Part shown: piece after piece, positions 16,580-23,177 of the stretch
How positions within the stretch are numbered: position 1 is the stretch's first letter
How the letters are laid out: each line of letters starts with the position of its first letter
The notes under the pieces: generated by a model
What the model saw: the letters and a program-made list of their open reading frames with translations, nothing else
Databases searched by the model: none
What the model was told of the DNA's origin: nothing
Assembly (NCBI GenBank): GCA_041920275.1
Contig: JAYRSE010000027.1
Coordinates: forward strand, 1 to 40,142
Direction: 5' to 3'
DNA length: 40,142 nucleotides
Origin: UBA12088 sp041920275
GTDB taxonomy: Bacteria > Patescibacteriota > Minisyncoccia > Phycocordibacterales > UBA12088
Translations under genes and position numbers: made by a program

Positions 16580-18058
16580 TCACTCTTCACCGTGTCGCAC
16601 GTTCTCAAGGAGCCAACGCAAGAGCGTCCTGGTGTCTTGTTTCCAATCCTGCGAACCGAGCACCACCACCGCAATGACATGCGTCTGACCATCGACCGGT
16701 AGTGCAAAAATGGAGAGCGCGGTCTGCGCCGCCTCATCCGTAAAGCCAAGCTTCCCTCCGACGAAGTACGGGTCGCTCGCAAGTTTGTTCTGGTTCGTCA
16801 TGTTCCACTTCATCCCCGAGACGCTCTTGATCGTCGCACGCGCTTCTTTGGAGGTGGCGAGTATATCACCTCGCTCCAAGTACAGATGTCGCGCGAACGT
16901 GGTGAGGTCATAGGCGGTCGAAACATTTTTGGGTGAAAGCCCGGAAGAATCCGCAAAGCTTGTCATGGGCATGCCGAGCGACTGCACGTACTCGTTCATC
17001 GCCGCCATGAAGTCACTCGTGCCGATATGACTCGCCATGGACGCCGCAACGCTGTTATCGGAACGAAGCAGTAGCGGATAGTAAAGGTCGCCGAGGGTAT
17101 AGGACTCACCATTACCGACCGATATCGCTTCACCCTCCTTGATGAGCTCGCTTGCCACGAGTGCGGTGAAAAGTTTGGTGATGCTCGCGATCGGTCGAGA
17201 GGTGCCGGACTTTTTTTCCAGCAACACCTGCCCGCGCGAGAGTTCGGCGACAGCGTACGAACGCGCACTCGTTGCCGGTATCGCAGTACCCTTCACCACA
17301 AGTTTGGTATAGGCCTTGAACGGCAAGGTTGCCGTATCGGTACGCACCGCTACCGGTGTTCCCATTGCCGCAAACGCGAAGACCGCCTCGGCATCCGCAT
17401 CCGCGAGCGTAACGGACCCGTCGACCCGCTCACCGTCGAACGGTTCACCGGTCACCTGAGTCGGCACGCCGTGCATGGCGTACGATCCACCAAACCGCAC
17501 GTAGTGGGGAAAACGCACCATGGCGAGGGTGGACACCTCCGCGTCGGTGCGGTCGTTCACTTCGTACTCACCTTCGGCAAGGGCCGTGGCGCCGCTCGCC
17601 GCACGCAGAATGGGAAACTCACTCACCTTTCCACCGTTCTCAAACAGAGAAAGCTTCATGTCCACCAGATCCACGAACACGAAAGGGCCTTCTTTCGGCA
17701 CATAGCGCACCGAGGACTCAGACGCACTGTCGGAATCGAGCAACTGCGCGATGGTGAACTCTTCCGCATCAGTGGATTCATCCACTCCGCCCGAAGCGTG
17801 TTCTTGCGTGTCGGTCGCACCGTCTCCTTGCGCGAACGAGTCGACGTCGGGCGTGACAAGGCTCCACCCGGTGATCAAGACCGAAAGAGCGAGCATGATC
17901 TTCGCGGTAAAGACCAACCCCTGCACATCGAAGGAAAGCGTGCGGGAGGAGTTTGGTGTACACTGTATGTCTCGCCGAGGCGTGGGTACCTCTCCGTATG
18001 AGACGCGCCCGCTTGACGCACGCTTGAAAAGAGAACGCACCCTTTGCAGGAATATCAT
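16580..18058 (-). CDS. D-alanyl-D-alanine carboxypeptidase (S11) fused to a degenerate YkuD domain
   Basis: 492 aa. One transmembrane helix at about 53-70 and a low-complexity D/E/S linker come first. Residues about 124-240 look like an L,D-transpeptidase YkuD domain (F-V-D-L-V-D-M-K-L-S-L-F-E-N-G-G, F-G-G-S-Y-A-M-H-G-V-P). The catalytic SHGC motif is replaced by V-D-G-S-V-T-L, so the Cys is lost while His196 remains. Residues about 265-492 are a peptidase S11 domain with S-I-T-K (Ser292, Lys295), S-D-N (333-335) and G-K-L-G (the KTG equivalent). Predicted to trim peptidoglycan outside the membrane. The ATG at 18058 follows a -10 (TATAAC) by 7 nt. Confidence 0.82.
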   Translation of the reverse strand: MIFLQRVRSLFKRASSGRVSYGEVPTPRRDIQCTPNSSRTLSFDVQGLVFTAKIMLALSVLITGWSLVTPDVDSFAQGDGATDTQEHASGGVDESTDAEEFTIAQLLDSDSASESSVRYVPKEGPFVFVDLVDMKLSLFENGGKVSEFPILRAASGATALAEGEYEVNDRTDAEVSTLAMVRFPHYVRFGGSYAMHGVPTQVTGEPFDGERVDGSVTLADADAEAVFAFAAMGTPVAVRTDTATLPFKAYTKLVVKGTAIPATSARSYAVAELSRGQVLLEKKSGTSRPIASITKLFTALVASELIKEGEAISVGNGESYTLGDLYYPLLLRSDNSVAASMASHIGTSDFMAAMNEYVQSLGMPMTSFADSSGLSPKNVSTAYDLTTFARHLYLERGDILATSKEARATIKSVSGMKWNMTNQNKLASDPYFVGGKLGFTDEAAQTALSIFALPVDGQTHVIAVVVLGSQDWKQDTRTLLRWLLENVRHGEE

Positions 18059-18065
18059 TGCGTAT

Positions 18066-18082
18066 GTTATACCACATATATA
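18066..18082. promoter_or_regulatory. Compact divergent promoter pair (S11 peptidase / HIT)
   Basis: Minus strand: extended -10 TGGTATAAC (18066-18074), 7 nt before the S11 ATG at 18058. Plus strand: TATATA (18077-18082), 6 nt before the HIT ATG at 18089. The two start codons are only 30 bp apart, so both -10 elements share one 17-bp stretch. Confidence 0.6.
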
Positions 18083-18088
18083 CATCCC

Positions 18089-18505
18089 ATGGAACAGAAC
18101 GAGACCATTTTTGACAAGATCATCCGCCGTGAACTGCCCGCCGAAATAGTGTACGAGGATGACGATACACTCGCCTTTTTGGACATCAACCCGAACAATC
18201 CCGGACACACGCTCGTGATACCGAAAATACCGAGTCGAAACCTGCTCACGACCTCTCCCGATGCGTGGGTGGCGCTCATGCGCACGGTCCACCGAATTGC
18301 TCCCGCACTCATGCGCGCGACCGGCGCACAGGGGCTGAACCTCATGATGAACAACGAACCGGTCGCCGGACAGGTCGTCATGCACGCGCACGTGCACCTC
18401 ATACCCCGGTTCCCCGACGATGGGTACACCCCCTGGCCGGGTCATCCCTACCACGACGGCGAGATGTCGAACGTGGCGGAGCGCATCCGTGCAGCCCTCC
18501 TTTGA
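18089..18505 (+). CDS. HIT-family nucleotide hydrolase
   Basis: 138-aa cytosolic protein of the histidine-triad family (Hint/Fhit-like), which hydrolyses nucleoside phosphoramidates or dinucleotides. The HIT motif H-A-H-V-H-L-I-P-R is at about residues 98-106, and the N-terminal F-D-K-I-I-R-R-E-L-P-A-E-I-V-Y-E-D-D and F-L-D-I-N-P-x-x-P-G-H-T-L-V-I-P-K signatures are standard. The ATG at 18089 fits both the family start and the leaderless promoter. A hairpin follows the stop by 13 nt. Confidence 0.93.
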   Translation: MEQNETIFDKIIRRELPAEIVYEDDDTLAFLDINPNNPGHTLVIPKIPSRNLLTTSPDAWVALMRTVHRIAPALMRATGAQGLNLMMNNEPVAGQVVMHAHVHLIPRFPDDGYTPWPGHPYHDGEMSNVAERIRAALL

Positions 18506-18518
18506 AACGAAAAAGTTC

Positions 18519-18545
18519 ACCCCGCTACAGTCCATGCAGCGGGGT
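18519..18545. terminator. Bidirectional hairpin terminator between convergent genes
   Basis: 8-bp stem ACCCCGCT / AGCGGGGT with a 11-nt loop. CTCTTTC follows on the plus strand and GAACTTTTT on the minus strand, so it can serve both HIT (plus) and the 90-aa gene (minus). Confidence 0.65.
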
Positions 18546-18551
18546 ACTCTT

Positions 18552-18824
18552 TCACACTTCCGACCATGACGGCGTCTCCTCCACCAGGTGTTCGGCGATG
18601 AACTCCAACCATGGCGAGGTCGCAAGATTTTGCGCCTCACATCCCCGTCTGGTGCATACGAACAGAAGGGACTCTTCCACAGACGGCACAAGGAGCACTT
18701 GTTCGGAAGATTGCGGCCACCACCACCACGAACAGGATGATGCGCGAGTATTGATGTCGTGCGCGGTGTTCATAATGAACACTTCGAAACGCTCCGGCTG
18801 AATGTGCGCGGTATTCATGATCAT
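18552..18824 (-). CDS. Hypothetical protein with tetra-tryptophan motif (90 aa)
   Basis: No family recognised. The N terminus contains the repeated pentapeptide MNTAH at residues 3-7 and 18-22, coming from an 18-bp direct repeat in the DNA. A W-W-W-W run lies near residue 33, and the C-terminal half is moderately hydrophobic (Q-V-L-L-V-P-S-V-E-E-S-L-L-F-V-C). Support for a real gene: an extended -10 (TGGTATAGC, 18851-18859, minus strand) 26 nt upstream and a terminator hairpin directly after the stop. The start could instead be the second or third Met. Confidence 0.5.
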   Translation of the reverse strand: MIMNTAHIQPERFEVFIMNTAHDINTRASSCSWWWWPQSSEQVLLVPSVEESLLFVCTRRGCEAQNLATSPWLEFIAEHLVEETPSWSEV

Positions 18825-18850
18825 GCTCCAATCGTGTAGATCTGGTACCA

Positions 18851-18859
18851 GCTATACCA
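18851..18859 (-). promoter_or_regulatory. Extended -10 upstream of the 90-aa gene
   Basis: Minus-strand TGGTATAGC, 26 nt before the ATG at 18824; this gene would have a short leader. Confidence 0.5.
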
Positions 18860-18911
18860 CACGAACTCCCGCTCAACAACACACGGGGCGATCATGCCCC
18901 GTGTACGAACT

Positions 18912-19103
18912 TCACGAAGAACGGTCTCCATCGAGAGATCCGAAACACAGGGAGTACGCATCCCCAACACATCTTGCCGCTTCCTCGCGCCCGATCTCTC
19001 CGCGCATGGAACGTTCAAAGATCTCGACGAGCAACTGATTGAATCTCAACACCGCCTGATGAGCATGCAACACCTGTGCCACCAGTTCGTTTTGTGTGGC
19101 CAT
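18912..19103 (-). CDS. Hypothetical small helical protein (63 aa)
   Basis: Begins MATQNELVAQVLHAHQAV and is predicted almost entirely alpha-helical with amphipathic spacing. No family recognised. The start at 19103 was chosen over an in-frame GTG at 19127 because a clear Shine-Dalgarno (GGAGG, 8 nt before the ATG) precedes it. A -10-like TATACT (19148-19153, minus strand) lies about 45 nt upstream, so this gene has a conventional leader, unlike many neighbours. Confidence 0.6.
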   Translation of the reverse strand: MATQNELVAQVLHAHQAVLRFNQLLVEIFERSMRGEIGREEAARCVGDAYSLCFGSLDGDRSS

Positions 19104-19270
19104 GTTATCGCCCTCCACCTCGTTCACCGATCACTGATTCGAATTTCAGTATAGTACCGAGACATCAACTTGTCCATTCGCGTTTGATACAAACGGATAT
19201 GGTACGTGCCGGGTGCGGGTTGCCGCTCGCACATGATTACGACCATCTACAGGATCCGCTTATTCGTGCA

Positions 19271-20407
19271 TTATCGGGCATTCTCCTTCAGTACCTCCAC
19301 TCCCGGCAAGCTTCCGTCGACAAGGTAGTCGAGCATCGCGCCGCCGCCGGTCGAGAGGAAGTTAAACTTCTCGGCGAGGCCGAGCTCACGGATGGCCGCC
19401 ACCGTGTCGCCGCCACCCACGATCGAGTGCCCCTTGGCGTCCGCCACGAGCTCCGCCACCTGCTCCGTACTTTGAGTATACCCCTTTTCAAAGAGACCAA
19501 GTGGTCCGTTCCACAGGATGGTGTTCGCATGTGCGATATGCACTCCGAGCTCGGTCACGCTTTCGGGGCCGATATCCACGATCATGTCCTCGGGACCCAC
19601 TTGGTCGGCACGTTTGGTGACCACACCCTCGGGACCCTCCACCACCACATCGACGGGAAGCAGTATCTTGCCGGACGCCATGAGCTCCGCGGCTTTTTCC
19701 ACCCCCTCGGACACCAGCGACCTTCCCACCACAAAGCCCTCGGCCTTCAAGAAATCGTTGGCGAGCGCACCGCCGATGAACACCCGATCGTAGCGCGGGA
19801 GCGCGGCCTCGAGGAGGGGCTCCTTGGTCTCGAACTTCGCACCACCGAGAATGAAGAGCGATGGACTTTCCGGCTCAAGCCCTTTCGCCATTTCGACGAG
19901 CTCGCGCTCGAGCAAGCGGCCCGCGTATGCCGGAAGGCGTGTGGCGACACCGACGATGCTCGCATGCGCGCGATGTGTGGCACCGAACGCATCATCGACG
20001 TAGTACTCCGCGAGCAGTGCGAGCGATTCCGCGAACGCGGGGTCGTTCGCGGTCTCCCCCGCTTCACTGCGCAAGTTTTCAAGCAGCACGATGCCGCCCT
20101 CCGGAAGCGATTCGACCGCCTGCGACACCGCTTCACCCACCAAACTTGGCACGAATTCGACCGTGGGCAACAGGCGACGGAGCGCATCCGCAACCGGCGC
20201 GAGCGTCTCGCTCGGCTCGCGGCCGATATGCGCGATTACGATCACCTTGGCGCCACGTTCGATAAGCTCACGCAGGGTCGGCACCGCCTGTTCGATACGG
20301 TAGGTGTCGGTCACCACACCGTTCTCCACCGGTGCATTGAGCTCGCTTCGAACAAGGACCCGCTTCCCACGGACATCGGGAAGTTCGTTCAGAGTTTTGT
20401 ATGACAT
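19271..20407 (-). CDS. pgk: Phosphoglycerate kinase
   Basis: 378-aa glycolytic enzyme that transfers phosphate between 1,3-bisphosphoglycerate and ADP. Recognised by V-L-V-R-S-E-L-N-A-P (family R-x-D-F-N-x-P, here with Glu and other substitutions), A-H-I-G-R-E-P, V-L-L-E-N-L-R, the nucleotide-site G-G-A-K-F-E-T-K, W-N-G-P-L-G-L-F-E, G-G-G-D-T and the final S-T-G-G-G-A motif. It is slightly shorter than the usual ~395 aa. The start ATG follows a consensus-like TATAAT by 5 nt, predicting a leaderless mRNA. The glycolytic partner tpiA lies 1.3 kb upstream on the same strand, separated by small unknown genes. Confidence 0.95.
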   Translation of the reverse strand: MSYKTLNELPDVRGKRVLVRSELNAPVENGVVTDTYRIEQAVPTLRELIERGAKVIVIAHIGREPSETLAPVADALRRLLPTVEFVPSLVGEAVSQAVESLPEGGIVLLENLRSEAGETANDPAFAESLALLAEYYVDDAFGATHRAHASIVGVATRLPAYAGRLLERELVEMAKGLEPESPSLFILGGAKFETKEPLLEAALPRYDRVFIGGALANDFLKAEGFVVGRSLVSEGVEKAAELMASGKILLPVDVVVEGPEGVVTKRADQVGPEDMIVDIGPESVTELGVHIAHANTILWNGPLGLFEKGYTQSTEQVAELVADAKGHSIVGGGDTVAAIRELGLAEKFNFLSTGGGAMLDYLVDGSLPGVEVLKENAR

Positions 20408-20412
20408 GGATC

Positions 20413-20418
20413 ATTATA
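20413..20418 (-). promoter_or_regulatory. -10 element of pgk (leaderless promoter)
   Basis: Minus-strand TATAAT, 5 nt (gatcc), then ATG at 20407. Confidence 0.65.
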
Positions 20419-20544
20419 TGATACTTGGTAAATCGATACTCGTCGACATCGTTTTTCATGAATCAGCACACCACCTTGGTCAGCGTCGACTCGCCATATG
20501 AGCGCCACGACAGGTGACAACCCGTACAGTATAGCACGAGCATA

Positions 20545-20570
20545 GAGAAAACCGCCCGGTATCGGGCGGT
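20545..20570 (-). terminator. Intrinsic terminator of the 73-aa gene
   Basis: Minus-strand hairpin ACCGCCCG-atac-CGGGCGGT followed by TTTTCTC. It begins 9 nt after the stop of the 73-aa gene. Confidence 0.75.
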
Positions 20571-20578
20571 ACAAGCGG

Positions 20579-20800
20579 TCAGTGCAGGAGCGTGCGATCG
20601 CTCGAAGGGTAACATTGTTCCGAGGTTACGAACTGCGGAAGCTGCGTGGGCGGAGCACTTGCGTGCACGGACATGCGTGGATGTGCGACCGAACCTCGAT
20701 GCAATCCGTTTCCGTCCGGACATACCAATGCTTCATACCGCTCGAGCTCTTGCCACCCCCACCGCAAGAATTCGATCACATCCCCTCCATATGCTTGCAT
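20579..20800 (-). CDS. Hypothetical protein (73 aa), possibly second half of a split gene
   Basis: No family recognised; starts MQAYGGDVIEFLRWGWQELER. Its ATG overlaps the stop of the upstream 39-aa ORF by one base (TGATG), and an intrinsic terminator follows, so the pair is a transcription unit. The joined sequence (helical N-terminal part followed by this part) reads like one small protein interrupted by a frame change, so either translational coupling or an ancestral frameshift is possible. Confidence 0.5.
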   Translation of the reverse strand: MQAYGGDVIEFLRWGWQELERYEALVCPDGNGLHRGSVAHPRMSVHASAPPTQLPQFVTSEQCYPSSDRTLLH

Positions 20801-20919
20801 CAGTATGTGAGCAATAATTGGAAGTGGATATTTTCAAGGTACGCATACCTGTGTACCAGATGAGAAACCTCATGCGGGGTCCATTGAAGCACGATCATGG
20901 AACGATCGTCCGCATTCAT
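20800..20919 (-). CDS. Hypothetical small protein (39 aa)
   Basis: ATG at 20919 is preceded by a strong Shine-Dalgarno-like AGGGGG 6 nt upstream. The product begins MNADDRSMIVLQWTPHEVSH and contains H-E-V-S-H, which superficially matches HEXXH, but the protein is too short to call a peptidase by itself. The stop is TGA within TGATG, shared with the next ORF. See the note on a possible split gene. Confidence 0.45.
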   Translation of the reverse strand: MNADDRSMIVLQWTPHEVSHLVHRYAYLENIHFQLLLTY

Positions 20920-21048
20920 CGCTCACCCCCTTTGGCAAATGCCATGCCAACCACGGCCATTCACCGAGCGCTCGTCGTCGAACCCATCGATTACGCACGG
21001 TCATCTCACATTCCGCACTTCACGAAGATATGCATGGTTCGTCCCGCA

Positions 21049-21477
21049 TTACCGACCGCCGAAGGAACACGCGCCTCCCGAACAGACGGGGGGCGTTTCT
21101 CCCCGCAACGCACGCCGGTATCGCGCGAGACTTTTGCGCACTCGAGCGAGTGCGGAGGTACCGAAACCGATGTATCCGCGCAAGGTGCGAGCGTCGGTAC
21201 GTACGAGGTCCCGCACGATCAGTATCGGTACGTCTTTCGTACCACCCCGTATTCTGCCGCACAAGAGCACTCGCACCACACGGTTTGGCAATCCGAACGC
21301 GGGGTCATCGATGCGCATCGCGTCGACACAGAGCTGTTCGACCCGCTTTTGTATTCGTTCCACATCGTCCTCTGATGGTGGCGCGCCGGTCAATATGCTT
21401 TTCCGTGCAAGCTGCGCGACTTCAAAAGACACGAGATCCCCAATCTCTTTTACGAGACGGTTTCGTTCTGCGGTCAT
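21049..21477 (-). CDS. Protein with C-terminal RNA-polymerase-alpha-CTD-like helix-hairpin-helix domain (142 aa)
   Basis: The C-terminal part (about 65-130) follows the spacing of the RNA polymerase alpha C-terminal domain: L-P-N-R-V-V-R-V-L-L near 65-75, then V-R-D-L-V-R-T-D-A-R-T-L and G-F-G-T-S-A-L-A-R-V-R-K-S-L. The last part fits the family pattern L-x-x-T-x-x-x-L-x-x-x-x-x-G-x-x-S-L-x-x-V-x-x-x-L. The N-terminal 60 residues are helical and charged. The final G-x-x-P-P-V-C-S-G-G-A-C tail has a Cys pair. The start at 21477 is supported by a Shine-Dalgarno GAGGTG 6 nt upstream; a GTG lies within that motif. Role unknown; it could contact DNA or other HhH partners. The domain match is by eye and moderate. 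Confidence 0.55.
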   Translation of the reverse strand: MTAERNRLVKEIGDLVSFEVAQLARKSILTGAPPSEDDVERIQKRVEQLCVDAMRIDDPAFGLPNRVVRVLLCGRIRGGTKDVPILIVRDLVRTDARTLRGYIGFGTSALARVRKSLARYRRALRGETPPVCSGGACSFGGR

Positions 21478-21588
21478 GACTTTCACCTCGCAGGTTGTAT
21501 GTCAGGTTGTCTGTAAAGAGCGTTCGAGGAAACAATGCCACATTAGTTACACAAACGCAACATACTTGCAACACGGGCGATGGTCTAC

Positions 21589-21626
21589 GAATTACCACTT
21601 GAATACCGGTATTCAAGTGGTAATTC
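21589..21626. repeat. 38-bp perfect palindrome, second copy of the 36-bp dispersed palindrome
   Basis: Centred between 21607 and 21608. Its inner 36 bp (21590-21625) are identical to the centre of the palindrome at 9293-9338. It lies 36 nt downstream of the tpiA stop on the minus strand. It has no long U-tract here, so it is a repeated element that may or may not terminate transcription. Confidence 0.8.
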
Positions 21627-21661
21627 TTTCCGGTGCGCGGATGGAAGGTGGTCGTGCGCGG

Positions 21662-22480
21662 TCAGCCCTGCGCTACCGCTTTTCGATGCTCGCGCGACAC
21701 GGCGCCGCTCGGTTTTTCGGGCTTGTCGGTGATCGCGTCAACGATAGCGCCAAATGACTTCGGATCGAGCGAGGCACTGCCCACCAAAAGACCGCTCACC
21801 CCGCCCTCACGCAAGAGCGCGGCCGCATTTTCCGGCTTCACGGAACCGCCGTACAGTATCCGCACGGGGTCGGCATACCGGCGCCCGCTGTGCTCGATCA
21901 GTAGTTTGCGAATATAGAGGACCATCTCGTAGAGGTCGGGTGTTTGCATCGCTTCCGCGGCGCTCTTGCCGATCGCCCACACAGGCTCGTACGCAATCGT
22001 GAGCTTCTCGATGTCCTTACGCTTAAGCGCGGAAAACACGGCCGCAAGCTGTGCTTGCACGAACACGTAGTGCGCCCCCTCGTCGTTTCGCTCGCTCTCG
22101 CCGACACACACGATTGGTGCGATGCCGTGCGCGAGAGCTTGATTCACCTTTTCCGCCACCATGTCGTTTGTCTCGCACATCATTCTGCGCTCGCTGTGCC
22201 CGAGTATCGCCCATTTCGCTTTATACCCCGAGAGCATGGAGGCCGACACCTGACCGGTAAAAGCGCCGTGCGGTTCGTGCGAGAGGTCCTGCACGCCAAG
22301 CGCGAGCTTTGTGCTCTGCCGCTCTTTTGCGAGCTCCGGCAGAAACACCACGGGCGGACACACCACGAGCTCGACGTCTTTCACCTTGGCGACCGCCTCC
22401 TTGGTGCCCGCAAAGAGCTTTTTTGCGTCTTTGACGGAGGGCGGATCCATTTTCCAGTTGGCGACCACGATCTTTTGCAT
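21662..22480 (-). CDS. tpiA: Triosephosphate isomerase
   Basis: 272-aa (beta/alpha)8 enzyme interconverting dihydroxyacetone phosphate and glyceraldehyde 3-phosphate. Catalytic and signature residues: N-W-K-M at the N terminus (Asn and Lys), G-H-S-E-R-R (His), A-Y-E-P-V-W-A-I-G (Glu), and the phosphate-binding Y-G-G-S-V and G-L-L-V-G-S-A-S-L. About 20 extra polar residues extend the C terminus. The start ATG is 6 nt after TACACT (leaderless). In the inferred ancestral arrangement, rpmB and its terminator lay directly upstream. Confidence 0.95.
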   Translation of the reverse strand: MQKIVVANWKMDPPSVKDAKKLFAGTKEAVAKVKDVELVVCPPVVFLPELAKERQSTKLALGVQDLSHEPHGAFTGQVSASMLSGYKAKWAILGHSERRMMCETNDMVAEKVNQALAHGIAPIVCVGESERNDEGAHYVFVQAQLAAVFSALKRKDIEKLTIAYEPVWAIGKSAAEAMQTPDLYEMVLYIRKLLIEHSGRRYADPVRILYGGSVKPENAAALLREGGVSGLLVGSASLDPKSFGAIVDAITDKPEKPSGAVSREHRKAVAQG

Positions 22481-22486
22481 ACCGTG

Positions 22487-22492
22487 AGTGTA
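22487..22492 (-). promoter_or_regulatory. -10 element of tpiA (leaderless promoter)
   Basis: Minus-strand TACACT, 6 nt (cacggt), then ATG at 22480. Confidence 0.65.
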
Positions 22493-22616
22493 TCACAAAA
22501 ACGCGGCTTCCGCTCCCGATGTTTGTTTTGTACAGATACTCCAGATGGGGTGGCTGTGACGGCAAAAGACGCCCGCACGGACCTATGAACACCCTACACC
22601 ATACGCATTCCATACG

Positions 22617-22637
22617 AAAAAAGCCCTTTTGAGGCTT
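22617..22637 (-). terminator. Intrinsic terminator after the displaced rpmB 3' end
   Basis: Minus-strand AAGCC-tcaaaag-GGCTT followed by TTTT. It lies 42 nt beyond the L28-tail copy at 22680-22715, as expected if it once terminated rpmB. Confidence 0.7.
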
Positions 22638-22679
22638 GCTGGCGAACCGCATCTCACTTCGGTGGAGTGCTAAATGAGA

Positions 22680-22715
22680 CCCGCCTTCTTGAGGGTCTTG
22701 TACGCGCCGTTCTTG
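22680..22715 (-). repeat. Displaced copy of the rpmB 3' end (putative attachment repeat, distal)
   Basis: 36 bp identical to the 3' part of rpmB at 25286-25321. Read on the minus strand it continues the L28 C terminus (TINKNGAYKTLKKAGLI then TAG at 22672-22674), with similarity fading 5' of it (8 of 12 bases). No rest of rpmB is attached: the preceding sequence is the stop of an unrelated gene. Together with the rpmB copy it brackets a 2.6-kb segment. Confidence 0.8.
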
Positions 22716-22724
22716 TTGATAGTT

Positions 22725-23108
22725 TCATTGCGTGTGCGGAAGTCGATCCGTCAGGTAGTACTCGCGTATTCGAGCTTCGGTGGCTTTCGCCCTATTTTCA
22801 TTCGTACAAACGTAGGTGATGAGTTTTCGGAGACGTGCTTCGCATGCATCTTCGAGTGCATATAATTCCGACTGATGCTCACCTACAGAAGGGCGGGCGT
22901 CCAAGAACGTGCCGTCTTGACCACGCAGATACCCTACCATGTTCACCATAGATATGAGCTTTGGGAGCTTGGAAATAACCAAGTCAAAACGACCTTCCGA
23001 CATCTTATTTTCAGTTTCCAAAAGCTCCGTGTCAACAAGCCACGCAATGCGTTTCGCAAGCTCGATGTATTCCTCGGCTGTTGGCGGTTGTATTGGTGTC
23101 AATGACAT
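22725..23108 (-). CDS. Hypothetical protein of the rpmB-flanked islet (127 aa)
   Basis: Predicted all-helical (starts MSLTPIQPPTAEEYIELA); contains V-N-M-V-G-Y-L-R-G-Q-D-G-T-F and a basic C-terminal helix. No family recognised. The ATG at 23108 is the best-supported start; an in-frame GTG at 23120 would add four residues. An extended -10 TGGTACACT (23137-23145, minus strand) lies 28 nt upstream, so it can be expressed separately from the large gene that ends 69 nt before. Its stop is 10 bp from the attachment-like repeat. Confidence 0.55.
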   Translation of the reverse strand: MSLTPIQPPTAEEYIELAKRIAWLVDTELLETENKMSEGRFDLVISKLPKLISMVNMVGYLRGQDGTFLDARPSVGEHQSELYALEDACEARLRKLITYVCTNENRAKATEARIREYYLTDRLPHTQ

Positions 23109-23136
23109 AGCACGATGCACATTCCCCTGTCTACGT

Positions 23137-23145
23137 AGTGTACCA
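23137..23145 (-). promoter_or_regulatory. Extended -10 upstream of the 127-aa islet gene
   Basis: Minus-strand TGGTACACT located between the two islet genes. Confidence 0.5.
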
Positions 23146-23177
23146 CACGGTTAGCCTTCAGAGTGCTTGGGGTCATC

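Noticed and set aside
20800..20919. HEVSH in the 39-aa ORF as a metallopeptidase active site
   Set aside because: The frame is too short to hold a catalytic domain and the downstream half has no supporting ligand motif.
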